Assembly: GCF_036013645.1 (NCBI RefSeq)
Contig: NZ_CP107869.1
Coordinates: 9,362,001 to 9,426,000, forward strand
Length of the DNA stretch: 64,000 nucleotides
Direction: 5' to 3'
DNA from: Streptomyces sp. NBC_00490
GTDB lineage: Bacteria > Actinomycetota > Actinomycetes > Streptomycetales > Streptomycetaceae
The notes under the pieces: generated by a model
The model's database searches: none
What the model was told of the DNA's origin: nothing
What the model saw: the letters and a program-made list of their open reading frames with translations, nothing else
In this document: positions 16,975 to 25,157 of the stretch, piece after piece
Layout: every line of letters starts with the position of its first letter
How positions within the stretch are numbered: the stretch's first letter is position 1
Translations under genes and position numbers: made by a program

Positions 16975-17817
16975 GTGAGTGACTGGGAGTTGGCCGAGAC
17001 GTTCCGCAGCACGTCGGGGGAGGTGCGCTGGGGCAGCCTCGGCCCACCCGGCCGGGACCCGGTGGTGCTGCTGCACGGCACGCCGTTCTCGTCGTACGTC
17101 TGGCGCTCCGTGGCCCGCGCGCTGGCCCGCGACCACCAGGTGTTCGTGTGGGACATGCCCGGCTACGGCGCCTCGGAGAAGTCCACAGGCCAGGACGTCT
17201 CCCTGGCCGCACAGGGCAGGGTCTTCACCGAACTCCTCGCACACTGGGGCCTCGACGAACCCCTCGTGGTCGCCCATGACTTCGGCGGTGCCGTCAGTCT
17301 GCGAGCGCATCTGCTGCACGGAGCCCGCTACCGGGCGCTCGCCCTGGTCGACCCGGTCGCACTCGCCCCATGGGGCTCACCGTTCTTCCGGCTCGTCGGC
17401 GAACACCCGGCAGTCTTCGAACAGTTGCCGCCCGCCCTGCACCGGGCCCTGGTACGCGAATACGTCAGCTCGGCCAGCAGCCCCGGCCTGCACCCGGCCG
17501 TGCTCGACCGACTGGTCCGGCCCTGGCTCGGCGACTTCGGTCAGCCGGCCTTCTACCGGCAGATCGCCCAGGCGACCCAGCGCCACACCGACGAGATCCA
17601 GGACCGGTACGCCGACATCACGATCCCCACGTTGATCTGCTGGGGCGAGGACGACACCTGGATCCCCCCGGAGAAGGGACGCGAGCTCGCCGCCCGTATC
17701 CCCGGCGCACGTCTGGAACCGTTGGCCGGCGCGGGCCACCTGGTCCAGGAAGACGCGCCCGCCGAACTCACGGCTGCTCTCGCGGCCTTCCTCCGGGAAC
17801 ACGGTGAAGCACGCTAG
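16975..17817 (+). CDS. Alpha/beta hydrolase (haloalkane dehalogenase/epoxide hydrolase-like)
   Basis: This is a 280-residue alpha/beta-fold hydrolase. The oxyanion strand is HGTPFSSYVW. The nucleophile elbow is VAHDFGG with Asp as nucleophile, as in haloalkane dehalogenases and epoxide hydrolases rather than esterases. The acid lies in CWGEDDTWIP and the catalytic His in GAGHLVQED. GTG 16975 has AGGAG 8 nt upstream. The TAG stop overlaps the stop of the convergent thioesterase gene in a shared CTAG. No signal peptide is present. The substrate is unknown. Confidence 0.88.
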   Translation: MSDWELAETFRSTSGEVRWGSLGPPGRDPVVLLHGTPFSSYVWRSVARALARDHQVFVWDMPGYGASEKSTGQDVSLAAQGRVFTELLAHWGLDEPLVVAHDFGGAVSLRAHLLHGARYRALALVDPVALAPWGSPFFRLVGEHPAVFEQLPPALHRALVREYVSSASSPGLHPAVLDRLVRPWLGDFGQPAFYRQIAQATQRHTDEIQDRYADITIPTLICWGEDDTWIPPEKGRELAARIPGARLEPLAGAGHLVQEDAPAELTAALAAFLREHGEAR

Positions 17818-18308
17818 GCGGCGGGCATCGGGAAGAGCATGCAGCTGCTCGTGGCGTGGGCCAGCAGGCGCTCCTCGGCGTCGATCAGCCTGGCCTCGGC
17901 GAGCGCGGTCTGCCGGCCTCGGCTGACGACCGTGCCGATGGCCCGGACCCGGCCCGTGTCGGCGGTGATCCGCTTGAGGAACTTCACGGTCAGGTCGAGC
18001 GAGGTGTACCCCATGCCGACCGGGAGGGTGGACTGCACGGCGCACCCTGCCGCCGAGTCGAGCAGGGTGGCGAAGACGCCGCCGTGCACGCTGCCGATGG
18101 GGTTGTAGTGCTCCTCGCCCGGGGTGAACGAGAACTCGGCCCTGCCCTCTTCCACCTCGTCGAGGGTGAAGTCGAGGGTCGCCGCGACGGGAGCCGCGGG
18201 CAGCCGGCCGGCCCGCACCTCACGCAGGAACTCCAGGCCTGAGGCGCGCCCCACGGCGGCGGCGGTGATCGCGGGGTCGTCCCACTCGTAGGTGCGTATG
18301 CGTCCCAT
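17814..18308 (-). CDS. PaaI-family hotdog thioesterase
   Basis: This 164-residue hotdog-fold protein has the PaaI/YdiI signature HYNPIGSVHGGVFATLLDSAAGCAV, in which the first Asn and the HGG are active-site elements, followed by SLDLTVKFLKRI strands. It probably hydrolyses an acyl- or aryl-CoA. GGAGGA lies 9 nt before ATG 18308, so the 21 upstream residues of the longer frame are rejected. It overlaps the convergent hydrolase gene by 4 nt (both stops in CTAG). Confidence 0.88.
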   Translation of the reverse strand: MGRIRTYEWDDPAITAAAVGRASGLEFLREVRAGRLPAAPVAATLDFTLDEVEEGRAEFSFTPGEEHYNPIGSVHGGVFATLLDSAAGCAVQSTLPVGMGYTSLDLTVKFLKRITADTGRVRAIGTVVSRGRQTALAEARLIDAEERLLAHATSSCMLFPMPAA

Positions 18309-18395
18309 GGCCCGGCGTCCTCCCTGCTGACTTCGTCGATCGAAGTTAGCCCGGCCCTCCTGGACTGTCAAAGGCCGGAGAGAGGAGGGCGGACC

Positions 18396-19121
18396 CTATC
18401 CGTGTTCGCGCAGGTACGCATCCAGCTCGGCGGCCCCGCTCAGCATCGCCCGCCCGCGGGCGGACAGCCGGTCCTGCCAGTCGCGCAGGGTGGCCTCCAG
18501 TGGCTCCGGCCCGCCGGCCGCCCGTACCTGGGCGATCAGCGGGGCGATCTGCTCCAGCAGGTAGCCGCCGCGCCGGAGTTGATGGGCGAGCCGGGCGTCC
18601 CGTACGTCGGTCTCGTCGTAGACGCGATACCCGGTCCGTGGATCGCGGCGCGGGCGCACCAGCCCGGCGCGCTCCCATTTGCGCAGCGTCGCGGGCCGGA
18701 TACCGAGTTGGCTCGCCAGTACCCCGATGAACCCACCGGCGGACCGGTCCGCTTCGTCGGGCTCGGGCAGGGGCTCCAGGTCGCGCAGGGCACGCTCCAC
18801 GGCCCGGAGGGTGCGCCGGTCGTCGAGGAGCTGGGCGTGGCTCTCGTCGATGAGGCGCATCGCCTCCTCGGTCGCGTCCTCGTTCACGGCCCGCATGATC
18901 GCCGTCGCCGTCCGGTGGCCGTGCCCGGGCACCAGGGCGAGGAACGCCTTCAGAGCCCGCGCGTGCAGCGGGTTGTAGGTGCGGTAGCCGTGCGCAGTGC
19001 GACCGGCGGGCGGAAGGATGCCCGCCTCCTCGTAGTTCCTGACCGCCTGTGTGGACAGACCGTGCCCGCGGGCCAGGTCGACCGGCCTGAGCGACTCACC
19101 GCTTTGAAGGTTTCGTCCCAT
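18396..19121 (-). CDS. Double-HTH MerR-family regulator (TioE type)
   Basis: This 241-residue regulator has two MerR winged-helix domains. The first, at about residues 10-55, includes LSTQAVRNYEEAGILPP and GYRTYN. The second, at about 145-220, includes LGIRPATLRKWERAGLVRP, GYRVYDE and RGGYLLEQIAPLI. Tandem MerR domains mark the TioE subgroup, often found beside resistance genes. It is divergent from the erythromycin-esterase-like gene, with 58 bp between starts and a strong dyad in that space, so it probably controls that gene and itself. An upstream extension to 19334 runs antisense through the esterase start and is rejected. Confidence 0.88.
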   Translation of the reverse strand: MGRNLQSGESLRPVDLARGHGLSTQAVRNYEEAGILPPAGRTAHGYRTYNPLHARALKAFLALVPGHGHRTATAIMRAVNEDATEEAMRLIDESHAQLLDDRRTLRAVERALRDLEPLPEPDEADRSAGGFIGVLASQLGIRPATLRKWERAGLVRPRRDPRTGYRVYDETDVRDARLAHQLRRGGYLLEQIAPLIAQVRAAGGPEPLEATLRDWQDRLSARGRAMLSGAAELDAYLREHG

Positions 19122-19158
19122 GATCCTGGTGATATCGAGAAAAAGTTTCAACCGAAGG

Positions 19159-19176
19159 TTCAACGATAGCGTTGAA
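19159..19176. promoter_or_regulatory. Dyad operator between MerR regulator and esterase gene
   Basis: An 18-bp perfect inverted repeat, TTCAACG-ATAG-CGTTGAA, ends 3 bp before the esterase ATG. A further TTCAAC direct copy lies just upstream (about 19147-19152). This is a likely site for the divergent MerR protein. Binding there would cover the ribosome-binding region or +1 of the esterase gene. Confidence 0.6.
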
Positions 19177-19179
19177 GGC

Positions 19180-20385
19180 ATGGCTACTGATTTCAAGGAC
19201 ACCGTCCATGCGGTCGAGGCCGCCGCCGTCATGGGGCTGCTCCCGGGCAGGCCGCGGCTGCTCGCCCTGGGGGAGCCGACCCACGGCGAGGACGTTCTGC
19301 TCGACCTGCGCAACGACGTCTTCCAGCAACTCATCGAAGAGGAGGGCTACCGGACGATAGCGATCGAGAGCGACTGCCTGAGAGGGCTGATCGTGGACGA
19401 GTACGTCACCACGGGCAGGGGCACCCTCGACGAGGTCATGGAGCACGGGTTCAGCCACGGCTTCGGCGCCTCCGCGGCCAACCGTGAACTCGTGCGCTGG
19501 ATGCGCGCCCACAACGACGGCCGGCCCGCGTCCGAGCGGCTGCGCTTCGCCGGCTTCGACGGCCCGCTGGAGATCACCGGCGCCGAAAGTCCCCGGCAGG
19601 CCCTCACCGCACTGCACGGCTACCTGTCGGCCCAGGTCGACCCGGACCAGCTCCCGTGCACCGCGGACACACTCGACCGCCTGCTCGGCGCCGACGGTCC
19701 ATGGACCGACCCCGCCGCGATGACGGACCCGGCCCGGTCCGTGGGGCAGTCGGCCGAGGCCGGTCGACTGCGGCTGCTCGCCGACGACCTCGTGGCACTG
19801 CTCGACGCACACACCCCGCACCTGATCCAGGCGACCTCGAGGGACGACTGGGACCGGGCGCGACTGTACGGGCGTACCGCCACCGGCCTGCTGCGCTACC
19901 ACTTCTGGATGGCCGACACCTCACCGGGCCGTATGACCCGGCTGCTGGGCCTGCGGGACTCGATGATGGCCGACAACCTGCTCGCCCTCGCCGAGCGCAC
20001 CCCGGTGCTGGTCTTCGCCCACAACGCCCATCTCCAGCGGGAGAAGAGCTCGATGCGCATGTGGGACCACCCCCTGCTGGAGTGGTGGAGTGCCGGCGCG
20101 ATCGTGAGCGCCCGCCTGGGTGAGGAGTACGCCTTCCTGGCCACGGTCCTCGGCACGATCCGGCACCAGGGCGTGGACACCCCGCCGCCGGACACCGTCG
20201 AAGGGCTCCTCTACGCACTCCCCGAGGACCGCTGCGTCATCGACCCAGCCCGCCTGGCCACCACCCTCGCCGACACCCGGCCCGCTCCCCGGGTGTCCCC
20301 GTACTACGGCTACGCCTCGTTCGACCCGGCGCACCTGGCCTCGACGGACGGCATCGTGTTCATCAAGGACGTCCCCCGGACCTGA
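19180..20385 (+). CDS. Erythromycin esterase family protein
   Basis: This 401-residue protein belongs to the EreA/EreB-like family. Diagnostic parts are LGEPTHGEDVLLDLRNDVFQ near residue 25 (with the catalytic-type His), ESDC near 63, and VFAHNAHLQREKSSMRMW near 280. It has no signal peptide. It could open a macrolide lactone or act on another lactone or ester, and the family is functionally diverse. The ribosome-binding site is weak (GAAGG next to the start). The 3' end overlaps the convergent GlxA-type regulator by 23 nt. Confidence 0.87.
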   Translation: MATDFKDTVHAVEAAAVMGLLPGRPRLLALGEPTHGEDVLLDLRNDVFQQLIEEEGYRTIAIESDCLRGLIVDEYVTTGRGTLDEVMEHGFSHGFGASAANRELVRWMRAHNDGRPASERLRFAGFDGPLEITGAESPRQALTALHGYLSAQVDPDQLPCTADTLDRLLGADGPWTDPAAMTDPARSVGQSAEAGRLRLLADDLVALLDAHTPHLIQATSRDDWDRARLYGRTATGLLRYHFWMADTSPGRMTRLLGLRDSMMADNLLALAERTPVLVFAHNAHLQREKSSMRMWDHPLLEWWSAGAIVSARLGEEYAFLATVLGTIRHQGVDTPPPDTVEGLLYALPEDRCVIDPARLATTLADTRPAPRVSPYYGYASFDPAHLASTDGIVFIKDVPRT

Positions 20386-21295
20386 CTCGGTCCGTACGCG
20401 CGCGAAGGCGTCGCAGCATGCGGGGGTCCGTGAAGCCGACCGAGCGGGCGGCCGCGTCGACGGTGGCGCCGTGGCTGATGAGGTGCTGGGCGCGTTCGAG
20501 GCGGAGGGTCTGCTGGTAGCGGAGGGGGGTGAGGCCGGTGGCGCGGGTGAAGAGGCGGGTGAGGGTGCGTTCGCTGACGCCGACGGCCGTGGCCAGGGCG
20601 GGCAGGGGCAGTGGCTCGTCGAAGCGGGTGTCGATGACGTCCTGGGCGTGGTGCACGGTGTCGTCGAGGTGGGAGCGGTGCCGGAACATCGCGCTGGACT
20701 GCGGCTCATGGCCGTTGCGGCGGGCGTAGACGACCATGTCCCGGGCGACCCGCGCGGCGACGGCGGGGCCGTGCCGGCCGGCGACCAGATGCAGGGCCAG
20801 GTCGATGCCGCTGGCGATGCCGGCCGAGGTGATCACGCGGTCGTCGGAGGTGAACAGGACGTCGCGGACGACGAGCGCGCCGGGGTGGCGTACGGCCAGT
20901 TCGTCCTGCACGTCGTGATGGGTGGTGCAGCGCCGCCCCTTGAGCAGCCCGGCCCGCCCGAGCGCCTCCGCCCCCGCGCAGACGCTGGCCACCGTCCCGC
21001 CCATGGCGTGATGGTCCCGCAGGACCTGGAGGGAGGCCTCGCCGATGGCGGGCGAGTCGGCCAGGGTGACGGCACGCCAGCCGGGCACCACGATCAGGTC
21101 CTGGGGTCCGAGGTCGGGCCAGTCGGGGCCGGCCACCAGCGGCAGCCCCTGGGCGCTGGGGACCTGGGGCTGCTCGGCGACGTAGGTGAGGGTGTAAGGG
21201 TGCCCGAAATCGGCGGCTGTGGAGAAGACCTGCGCGGGGCCGGCCAGGTCCAGCAGATGGACTCCGGGCACCAGGAAGAAGACGACGTGGCTCAC
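20363..21295 (-). CDS. GlxA-family transcriptional regulator (DJ-1/PfpI + AraC HTH)
   Basis: This 310-residue regulator has an N-terminal class-I glutamine-amidotransferase-like domain (VFFLVPGVHLLDLAGPAQVF, nucleophile-elbow SVCAGAEALGRAGLL) used for ligand sensing. An AraC-type double HTH forms the C-terminal 100 residues (LATAVGVSERTLTRLFTRATG, and AARSVGFTDPRMLRRLRA). It lies 10 bp downstream of the cysteine hydrolase gene on the same strand, so the pair forms an operon and the regulator probably senses a related metabolite. Confidence 0.9.
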   Translation of the reverse strand: MSHVVFFLVPGVHLLDLAGPAQVFSTAADFGHPYTLTYVAEQPQVPSAQGLPLVAGPDWPDLGPQDLIVVPGWRAVTLADSPAIGEASLQVLRDHHAMGGTVASVCAGAEALGRAGLLKGRRCTTHHDVQDELAVRHPGALVVRDVLFTSDDRVITSAGIASGIDLALHLVAGRHGPAVAARVARDMVVYARRNGHEPQSSAMFRHRSHLDDTVHHAQDVIDTRFDEPLPLPALATAVGVSERTLTRLFTRATGLTPLRYQQTLRLERAQHLISHGATVDAAARSVGFTDPRMLRRLRARTDRVRSGGRP

Positions 21296-21305
21296 GATTC
21301 GGTCA

Positions 21306-21908
21306 TCATGCCGGAAGGCCGGCCGCGGCTTCCAGTTCGTCGACCGTGGCGATGGTGGCGAACCGTCCGGCGAGGGCGTATTCGGTACGGCGGATGACCT
21401 CCTCGGCGGGCAGCGTGCGGGGGTCGGCGAGCAGTGCGGCGACGCTCTGGTCCTCGGGGGCGTCGCGGTGCGGGACGGGGTTGGTGGCGGTCGCGTCGAC
21501 GACGAAGGTGACCTGGTATCCGAGGTCGCTCGCGAGGCGGGCGGTGGTCTCCACGCACTGTTCGGTGCGGATGCCGCACAGGGTGAGCTCGTGGATGCCG
21601 CGCTCGGTGAGGAGTTGCTGCAGGTTGGTGGTGGTGAAGGCGTTGTGCGAGGTCTTGTGGATCAGGGGTTCGTCGTCCGTGGGCGGCTCGACTTCCTCCA
21701 GCAGCCGCACATGGCCCAGGGCCGGGTCGAAGACGCCGCCGGTGCCGGGCTCGGAGTGCAGCACCCACACCACCTGGTCCCCGGCCCGGCGGGCGAGCCG
21801 GACCAGGCGGCTCACCTTGTCGGCGATCTTCGGGTCGGAGATGGTCTCCCACAGCGGCCGGGCGCGGAAGGACTCCTGGACGTCGATGACGATCAATGCT
21901 CGGGTCAT
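21306..21908 (-). CDS. Isochorismatase-like cysteine hydrolase
   Basis: This 200-residue protein belongs to the isochorismatase/nicotinamidase superfamily. The catalytic triad is visible as Asp9 (LIVIDVQESF), Lys85 (LIHKTSHNAF) and Cys118 (CGIRTEQCVETTARLA). The cis-peptide region precedes the Cys. It probably hydrolyses an amide or a vinyl ether. The presence of Cys argues for amidase activity. It forms an operon with the downstream GlxA-type regulator. Confidence 0.88.
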   Translation of the reverse strand: MTRALIVIDVQESFRARPLWETISDPKIADKVSRLVRLARRAGDQVVWVLHSEPGTGGVFDPALGHVRLLEEVEPPTDDEPLIHKTSHNAFTTTNLQQLLTERGIHELTLCGIRTEQCVETTARLASDLGYQVTFVVDATATNPVPHRDAPEDQSVAALLADPRTLPAEEVIRRTEYALAGRFATIATVDELEAAAGLPA

Positions 21909-21980
21909 GCGCCAAGCCTGATCCGCGCGGGCATGTCGACGACAGGCCGCATCGGGTCCGGCAGCGGACCGATCCGGTCA

Positions 21981-22493
21981 TCAGCGCCGCTTTCGGGACT
22001 CCGGTAAGACAGGAGCGGTCGCGCCCGCTTCTCGGATGTCCTCGGTGAGTTTCGCGATCCTCGTTCTCTTCGTGGTGATGGCCCGGGTGAGCAGACGCAG
22101 ATGGGTGGAGGACTCGGGCACGGTGTCCTCGAGTTCCACCAGCCGCCGCTGTTCCACGGCCAGTCGGGTTCTCAGGCGGGAGGCGGGGTCGGCGGGTGGG
22201 GGAGGGGCGGGCGCGTTGAAGACGACGTTGTACTGAGGGTGCTCGGCGCGGACGGCCTGGCGCTCGGCTGCCTCCGGGTCGTCGGGATAGTCGATCCGGA
22301 TGGCGATGACGAGTGATCTCCAGGGCTGTTCGCGCAGATGGGTGCGTATCCGGGTGAGCGGGCAGATCGTGATCCCGACGTAGAGCAGGCCCTCGGGCCC
22401 GTACAGCCGATACAGGGCGGTGCGCCCCGCGGTGTGCAGGCTGCCTTCCTCGTCGAACAGGCCGCGCAGGAACCGCGCGTCGACATCGGCCAT
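21981..22493 (-). CDS. GIY-YIG domain protein
   Basis: This 170-residue protein has an N-terminal GIY-YIG nuclease-like domain (TALYRLYGPEGLLYVGITICPLTRIRTHL). The first motif is LYR rather than GIY, the second is YVG, and the Arg pair is retained. A Pro-rich hinge (NAPAPPPPADP) and a coiled-coil-like C-terminal helix rich in Arg, Leu and Glu follow. The catalytic Glu is not certain, so it may be a binding-only version. GGGAGGG lies about 7 nt before ATG 22493. One codon near the 3' end (22007-22005) is TTA, hinting at bldA dependence in Streptomyces. Confidence 0.82.
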   Translation of the reverse strand: MADVDARFLRGLFDEEGSLHTAGRTALYRLYGPEGLLYVGITICPLTRIRTHLREQPWRSLVIAIRIDYPDDPEAAERQAVRAEHPQYNVVFNAPAPPPPADPASRLRTRLAVEQRRLVELEDTVPESSTHLRLLTRAITTKRTRIAKLTEDIREAGATAPVLPESRKRR

Positions 22494-22559
22494 GACGGGG
22501 CCCTCCCTTCCCCTCGTCCTGTCTCCACGGTGGCACGAGGGTCTGACAACGGGCGTAGG

Positions 22560-22576
22560 CGCCGATACATCGGATG
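22560..22576. promoter_or_regulatory. Upstream operator copy for the GH95-GH97 operon
   Basis: On the minus strand this 17-mer reads CA-T-CCGATGTATCG-GC-G. It matches 14 of 17 bases of the site centred on 22713 near the GH95 promoter. The two copies are in opposite orientation about 145 bp apart, which would suit looping by one repressor. A further GTATCGG half-site is at 22587-22593. Confidence 0.5.
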
Positions 22577-22671
22577 AGTTGGTGGCGTATCGGGGCAGCT
22601 CAGGTGCACCTTGAAGCGCACCCTCCCCTCGCTGCTTCAGTATTGGCCAAATTCCGTCACTGTAAAGGTTC

Positions 22672-22722
22672 TTGACAGTTGCATGGCGCATGCCTACGTT
22701 CCCCGATACACCCGATGTATCG
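22672..22722 (+). promoter_or_regulatory. Promoter and operator of the GH95-GH97 operon
   Basis: A textbook vegetative promoter is visible: TTGACA (22672-22677), 17-bp spacer, TACGTT (22695-22700). The predicted start site falls in a 19-bp perfect palindrome CGATACA-CCCGA-TGTATCG (22704-22722). This placement is typical of a GntR- or LacI-type repressor that blocks initiation. No such regulator gene is adjacent. Confidence 0.7.
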
Positions 22723-22750
22723 ATGATCCCTTCAGACCCGGAGGACGACG

Positions 22751-25096
22751 ATGACCTCGCAGTCGGGGAAGACCTCACCCATGCCCCGCAGAGCCGTACT
22801 CGGCACGGCCCTGGGCGGCGCGGCAGCCGCGGCCCTGCCCGGGACGGCCCACGCCGAACAGCCCCAACGGCCCTTACCGGCAGAGCAGTCGGGCGATGAC
22901 GGCCTGGCCGCCGAGCAGGAACGCCGCCCATGGAAACTCCGCGACACCATGACCACCGACCGCGCCTGGGAAGGCTTCCTGCGCGGTCAGGACCTGCTCT
23001 GGAGCAAGCTGCCCACCCTCTGGTACGAGGGCCCCTTCCTCGGCGACGGCCTGCTCGGCACCATGGTCTACCAGGAGCCGAACACCCAGCACATCCGCTT
23101 CACCGTCCAGCACGGCCGCGTCCAGGACCACCGGCCCGAGTTCGGCAGCGGCTGGGGCACCGCCCGCCTGCCGGTCGGCCGGCTCACCCTCGAACCGGTC
23201 GGCACCATCACCGCCGTCGACTGGCGACTGAGCCTGTGGAACGCCGAACTCACCGGCACGATCACCACCACCGCAGGCACCCTCACCCTCTCCGCCCTCA
23301 TCCACGACGAGGTCCTCGCCGTCCGTGTGACGGCAGACGGCGACGAAGAGCCCTCCTGGACCTTCCACCCCGAGGAGGCCATCAGCCCCCGGAAGATCCA
23401 GGAGGCCCCGCCCGCCGGCTACACCCCCAACCCGCCCTGGGCCACCCGGACCACCACCGACGGCACCGAACAGACACTCCAGCCCCTCACCGGCGGCGGC
23501 CAGACCGCGACCTCCTACCGCCGCACCGGGGACGACCTGCTGCTCAGCGTCGGCCACAGCTTCCCCTCCGACACCGCCGCCGAGGCCGACTCGCTGCGCA
23601 ACCTCCGGCGCGCCCCGTCCTACGACGTCCTCCGACGACGGCACATCCGCTGGTGGCACGCGTTCTACCGGAAGAGCTTCGTCTCGTTCCCCGATCAGCG
23701 GTTGCAGAGCTTCCACTGGATCCAGCTGTACAAAGTCGCCTCGGCCAGCCGCGCGGGCGGCCCCGTCATGGCCACCTCCGGTCCATGGCTGGAGCCGACA
23801 CCGTGGCCCGCGGTCTGGTGGAACCTCAACGTCCAACTGGAGTACTGGCTCATCCACGGCTCCAACCACCTGGAACTCGACGCGCTCGCCACCACCCTGC
23901 GCCAGAGCCAGGAACAGCTCATCGCCAACGTGCCCGCCGCCTACCGCTCCGACAGCTCCGGCGTCGGCCGCAGCTCCGACATGTTCGCCAACCGCGGTGT
24001 GGGCATGCCCGGCACCGGGGCCGAGACCGGCGATCTGACCTGGGCGCTGCACAACGTCTGGCTGTCGTACCGGCACACCATGGACACCTCGCTGCTGCGC
24101 GACACCATCTACCCGGTACTGCGCCGGGCCATCACCTACTACCTGCACTTCCTCACCCCGGGCAGCGACGGCAAGCTCCACCTGCCGAGCACCCTCTCGC
24201 CCGAATACCCCGTGGTGCCGCCACAGGACACCAACTACGACCTGGCGCTCATCCGCTGGGGCTGCCAGACGCTCCTCGACTCCGCCGAACTGCTCGGCCT
24301 CGACGACGAGTTGATGCCGCGCTGGCAGGAGGTGCTGGCCCGGCTCACGCCGTACCCGGTCGACGGCAACGGCTTCATGATCGGTGCCGACACCCCGTAC
24401 GCCCAGTCCCACCGCCACTACTCGCACCTGCTGATGGTGTACCCGCTGTACCTCGTCAACTGGGACCGGCCCGAACACCGGGACCTCATCACAAAGTCGG
24501 TGGTCCACTGGCACGCGCTGGCCGGAGCCCACCGCGGCTACAGCTACACCGGCGCCGCGTCGATCTACGCGATGACCGGTGACGGCGACACCGCGATCGC
24601 CTACCTGCGCAAGTTCTTCGACGCCGGCACCCGCTACCCCTGCCGCCCCAACACGCACTACACCGAGGCCGGTCCGGTGATCGAGACGCCGCTGTCCGCC
24701 TCGCAGTCCCTGCACGACATGTTCTGCCAGAGCTGGGGCGGCGTCATCCGCGTCTTCCCCGCCGTCCCGTCCACCTGGCGGGACCTCACCCTGCACGACT
24801 TCCGCACCCAGGGCGCCTTTCTGGTCAGCGCGGTCCGCAAGGCCGGCACCACTCGGTTCATCCGGATCAAGAGCCTGGCGGGCGAGCCGCTCAAGCTCCG
24901 CCACGGCCTCGCCGGAACCCTCACCGTGCTCCTCGACGACGGCACCCCGGCCCACACCGAGGACCTGGGCGACGGCACCCTCGCCATCGACCTGCCCAAG
25001 GGCCGCGAGGTGCTCGTCCACGCCGGCCGCCGCCCGGACCTCGTCATCGCGCCCGTCGCCATCAGCGAACCGGGCCCGGCCTGGGGACTGCCGTAG
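22751..25096 (+). CDS. GH95-family alpha-L-fucosidase/galactosidase-like enzyme, Tat-exported
   Basis: This is a 781-residue secreted enzyme. The N-terminus has a Tat signal (PRRAVLGTALGGAAAAALPGTAHA). An N-terminal beta-sandwich (about 75-300; GPFLGDGLLGTMVYQEP) precedes an (alpha/alpha)6 barrel with WNLNVQLEYWLIHGSNH, a candidate acid Glu in LPSTLSPEYPV, and SHRHYSHLLMVYPLYL, all typical of GH95. A C-terminal beta domain follows. GGAGG lies 7 nt before ATG 22751. Codon 42, just after the signal peptide, is TTA, so expression may need the bldA tRNA. It is first in an operon with GH97 (62-bp gap). Confidence 0.88.
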   Translation: MTSQSGKTSPMPRRAVLGTALGGAAAAALPGTAHAEQPQRPLPAEQSGDDGLAAEQERRPWKLRDTMTTDRAWEGFLRGQDLLWSKLPTLWYEGPFLGDGLLGTMVYQEPNTQHIRFTVQHGRVQDHRPEFGSGWGTARLPVGRLTLEPVGTITAVDWRLSLWNAELTGTITTTAGTLTLSALIHDEVLAVRVTADGDEEPSWTFHPEEAISPRKIQEAPPAGYTPNPPWATRTTTDGTEQTLQPLTGGGQTATSYRRTGDDLLLSVGHSFPSDTAAEADSLRNLRRAPSYDVLRRRHIRWWHAFYRKSFVSFPDQRLQSFHWIQLYKVASASRAGGPVMATSGPWLEPTPWPAVWWNLNVQLEYWLIHGSNHLELDALATTLRQSQEQLIANVPAAYRSDSSGVGRSSDMFANRGVGMPGTGAETGDLTWALHNVWLSYRHTMDTSLLRDTIYPVLRRAITYYLHFLTPGSDGKLHLPSTLSPEYPVVPPQDTNYDLALIRWGCQTLLDSAELLGLDDELMPRWQEVLARLTPYPVDGNGFMIGADTPYAQSHRHYSHLLMVYPLYLVNWDRPEHRDLITKSVVHWHALAGAHRGYSYTGAASIYAMTGDGDTAIAYLRKFFDAGTRYPCRPNTHYTEAGPVIETPLSASQSLHDMFCQSWGGVIRVFPAVPSTWRDLTLHDFRTQGAFLVSAVRKAGTTRFIRIKSLAGEPLKLRHGLAGTLTVLLDDGTPAHTEDLGDGTLAIDLPKGREVLVHAGRRPDLVIAPVAISEPGPAWGLP

Positions 25097-25157
25097 TCGC
25101 ACCCGCCCACCTCACCCCGGCCTACCCCACCTCACCTCGTCAACAGGGAGGATTCTC

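Noticed and set aside
16096..20385. Nucleotidyltransferase plus erythromycin-esterase-like gene as part of an antibiotic cluster
   Set aside because: No biosynthetic genes are nearby, and both families are common as stand-alone chromosomal genes in Streptomyces.
22874..25102. 742-codon open frame on the minus strand
   Set aside because: Antisense shadow of the GH95 gene with no domain.
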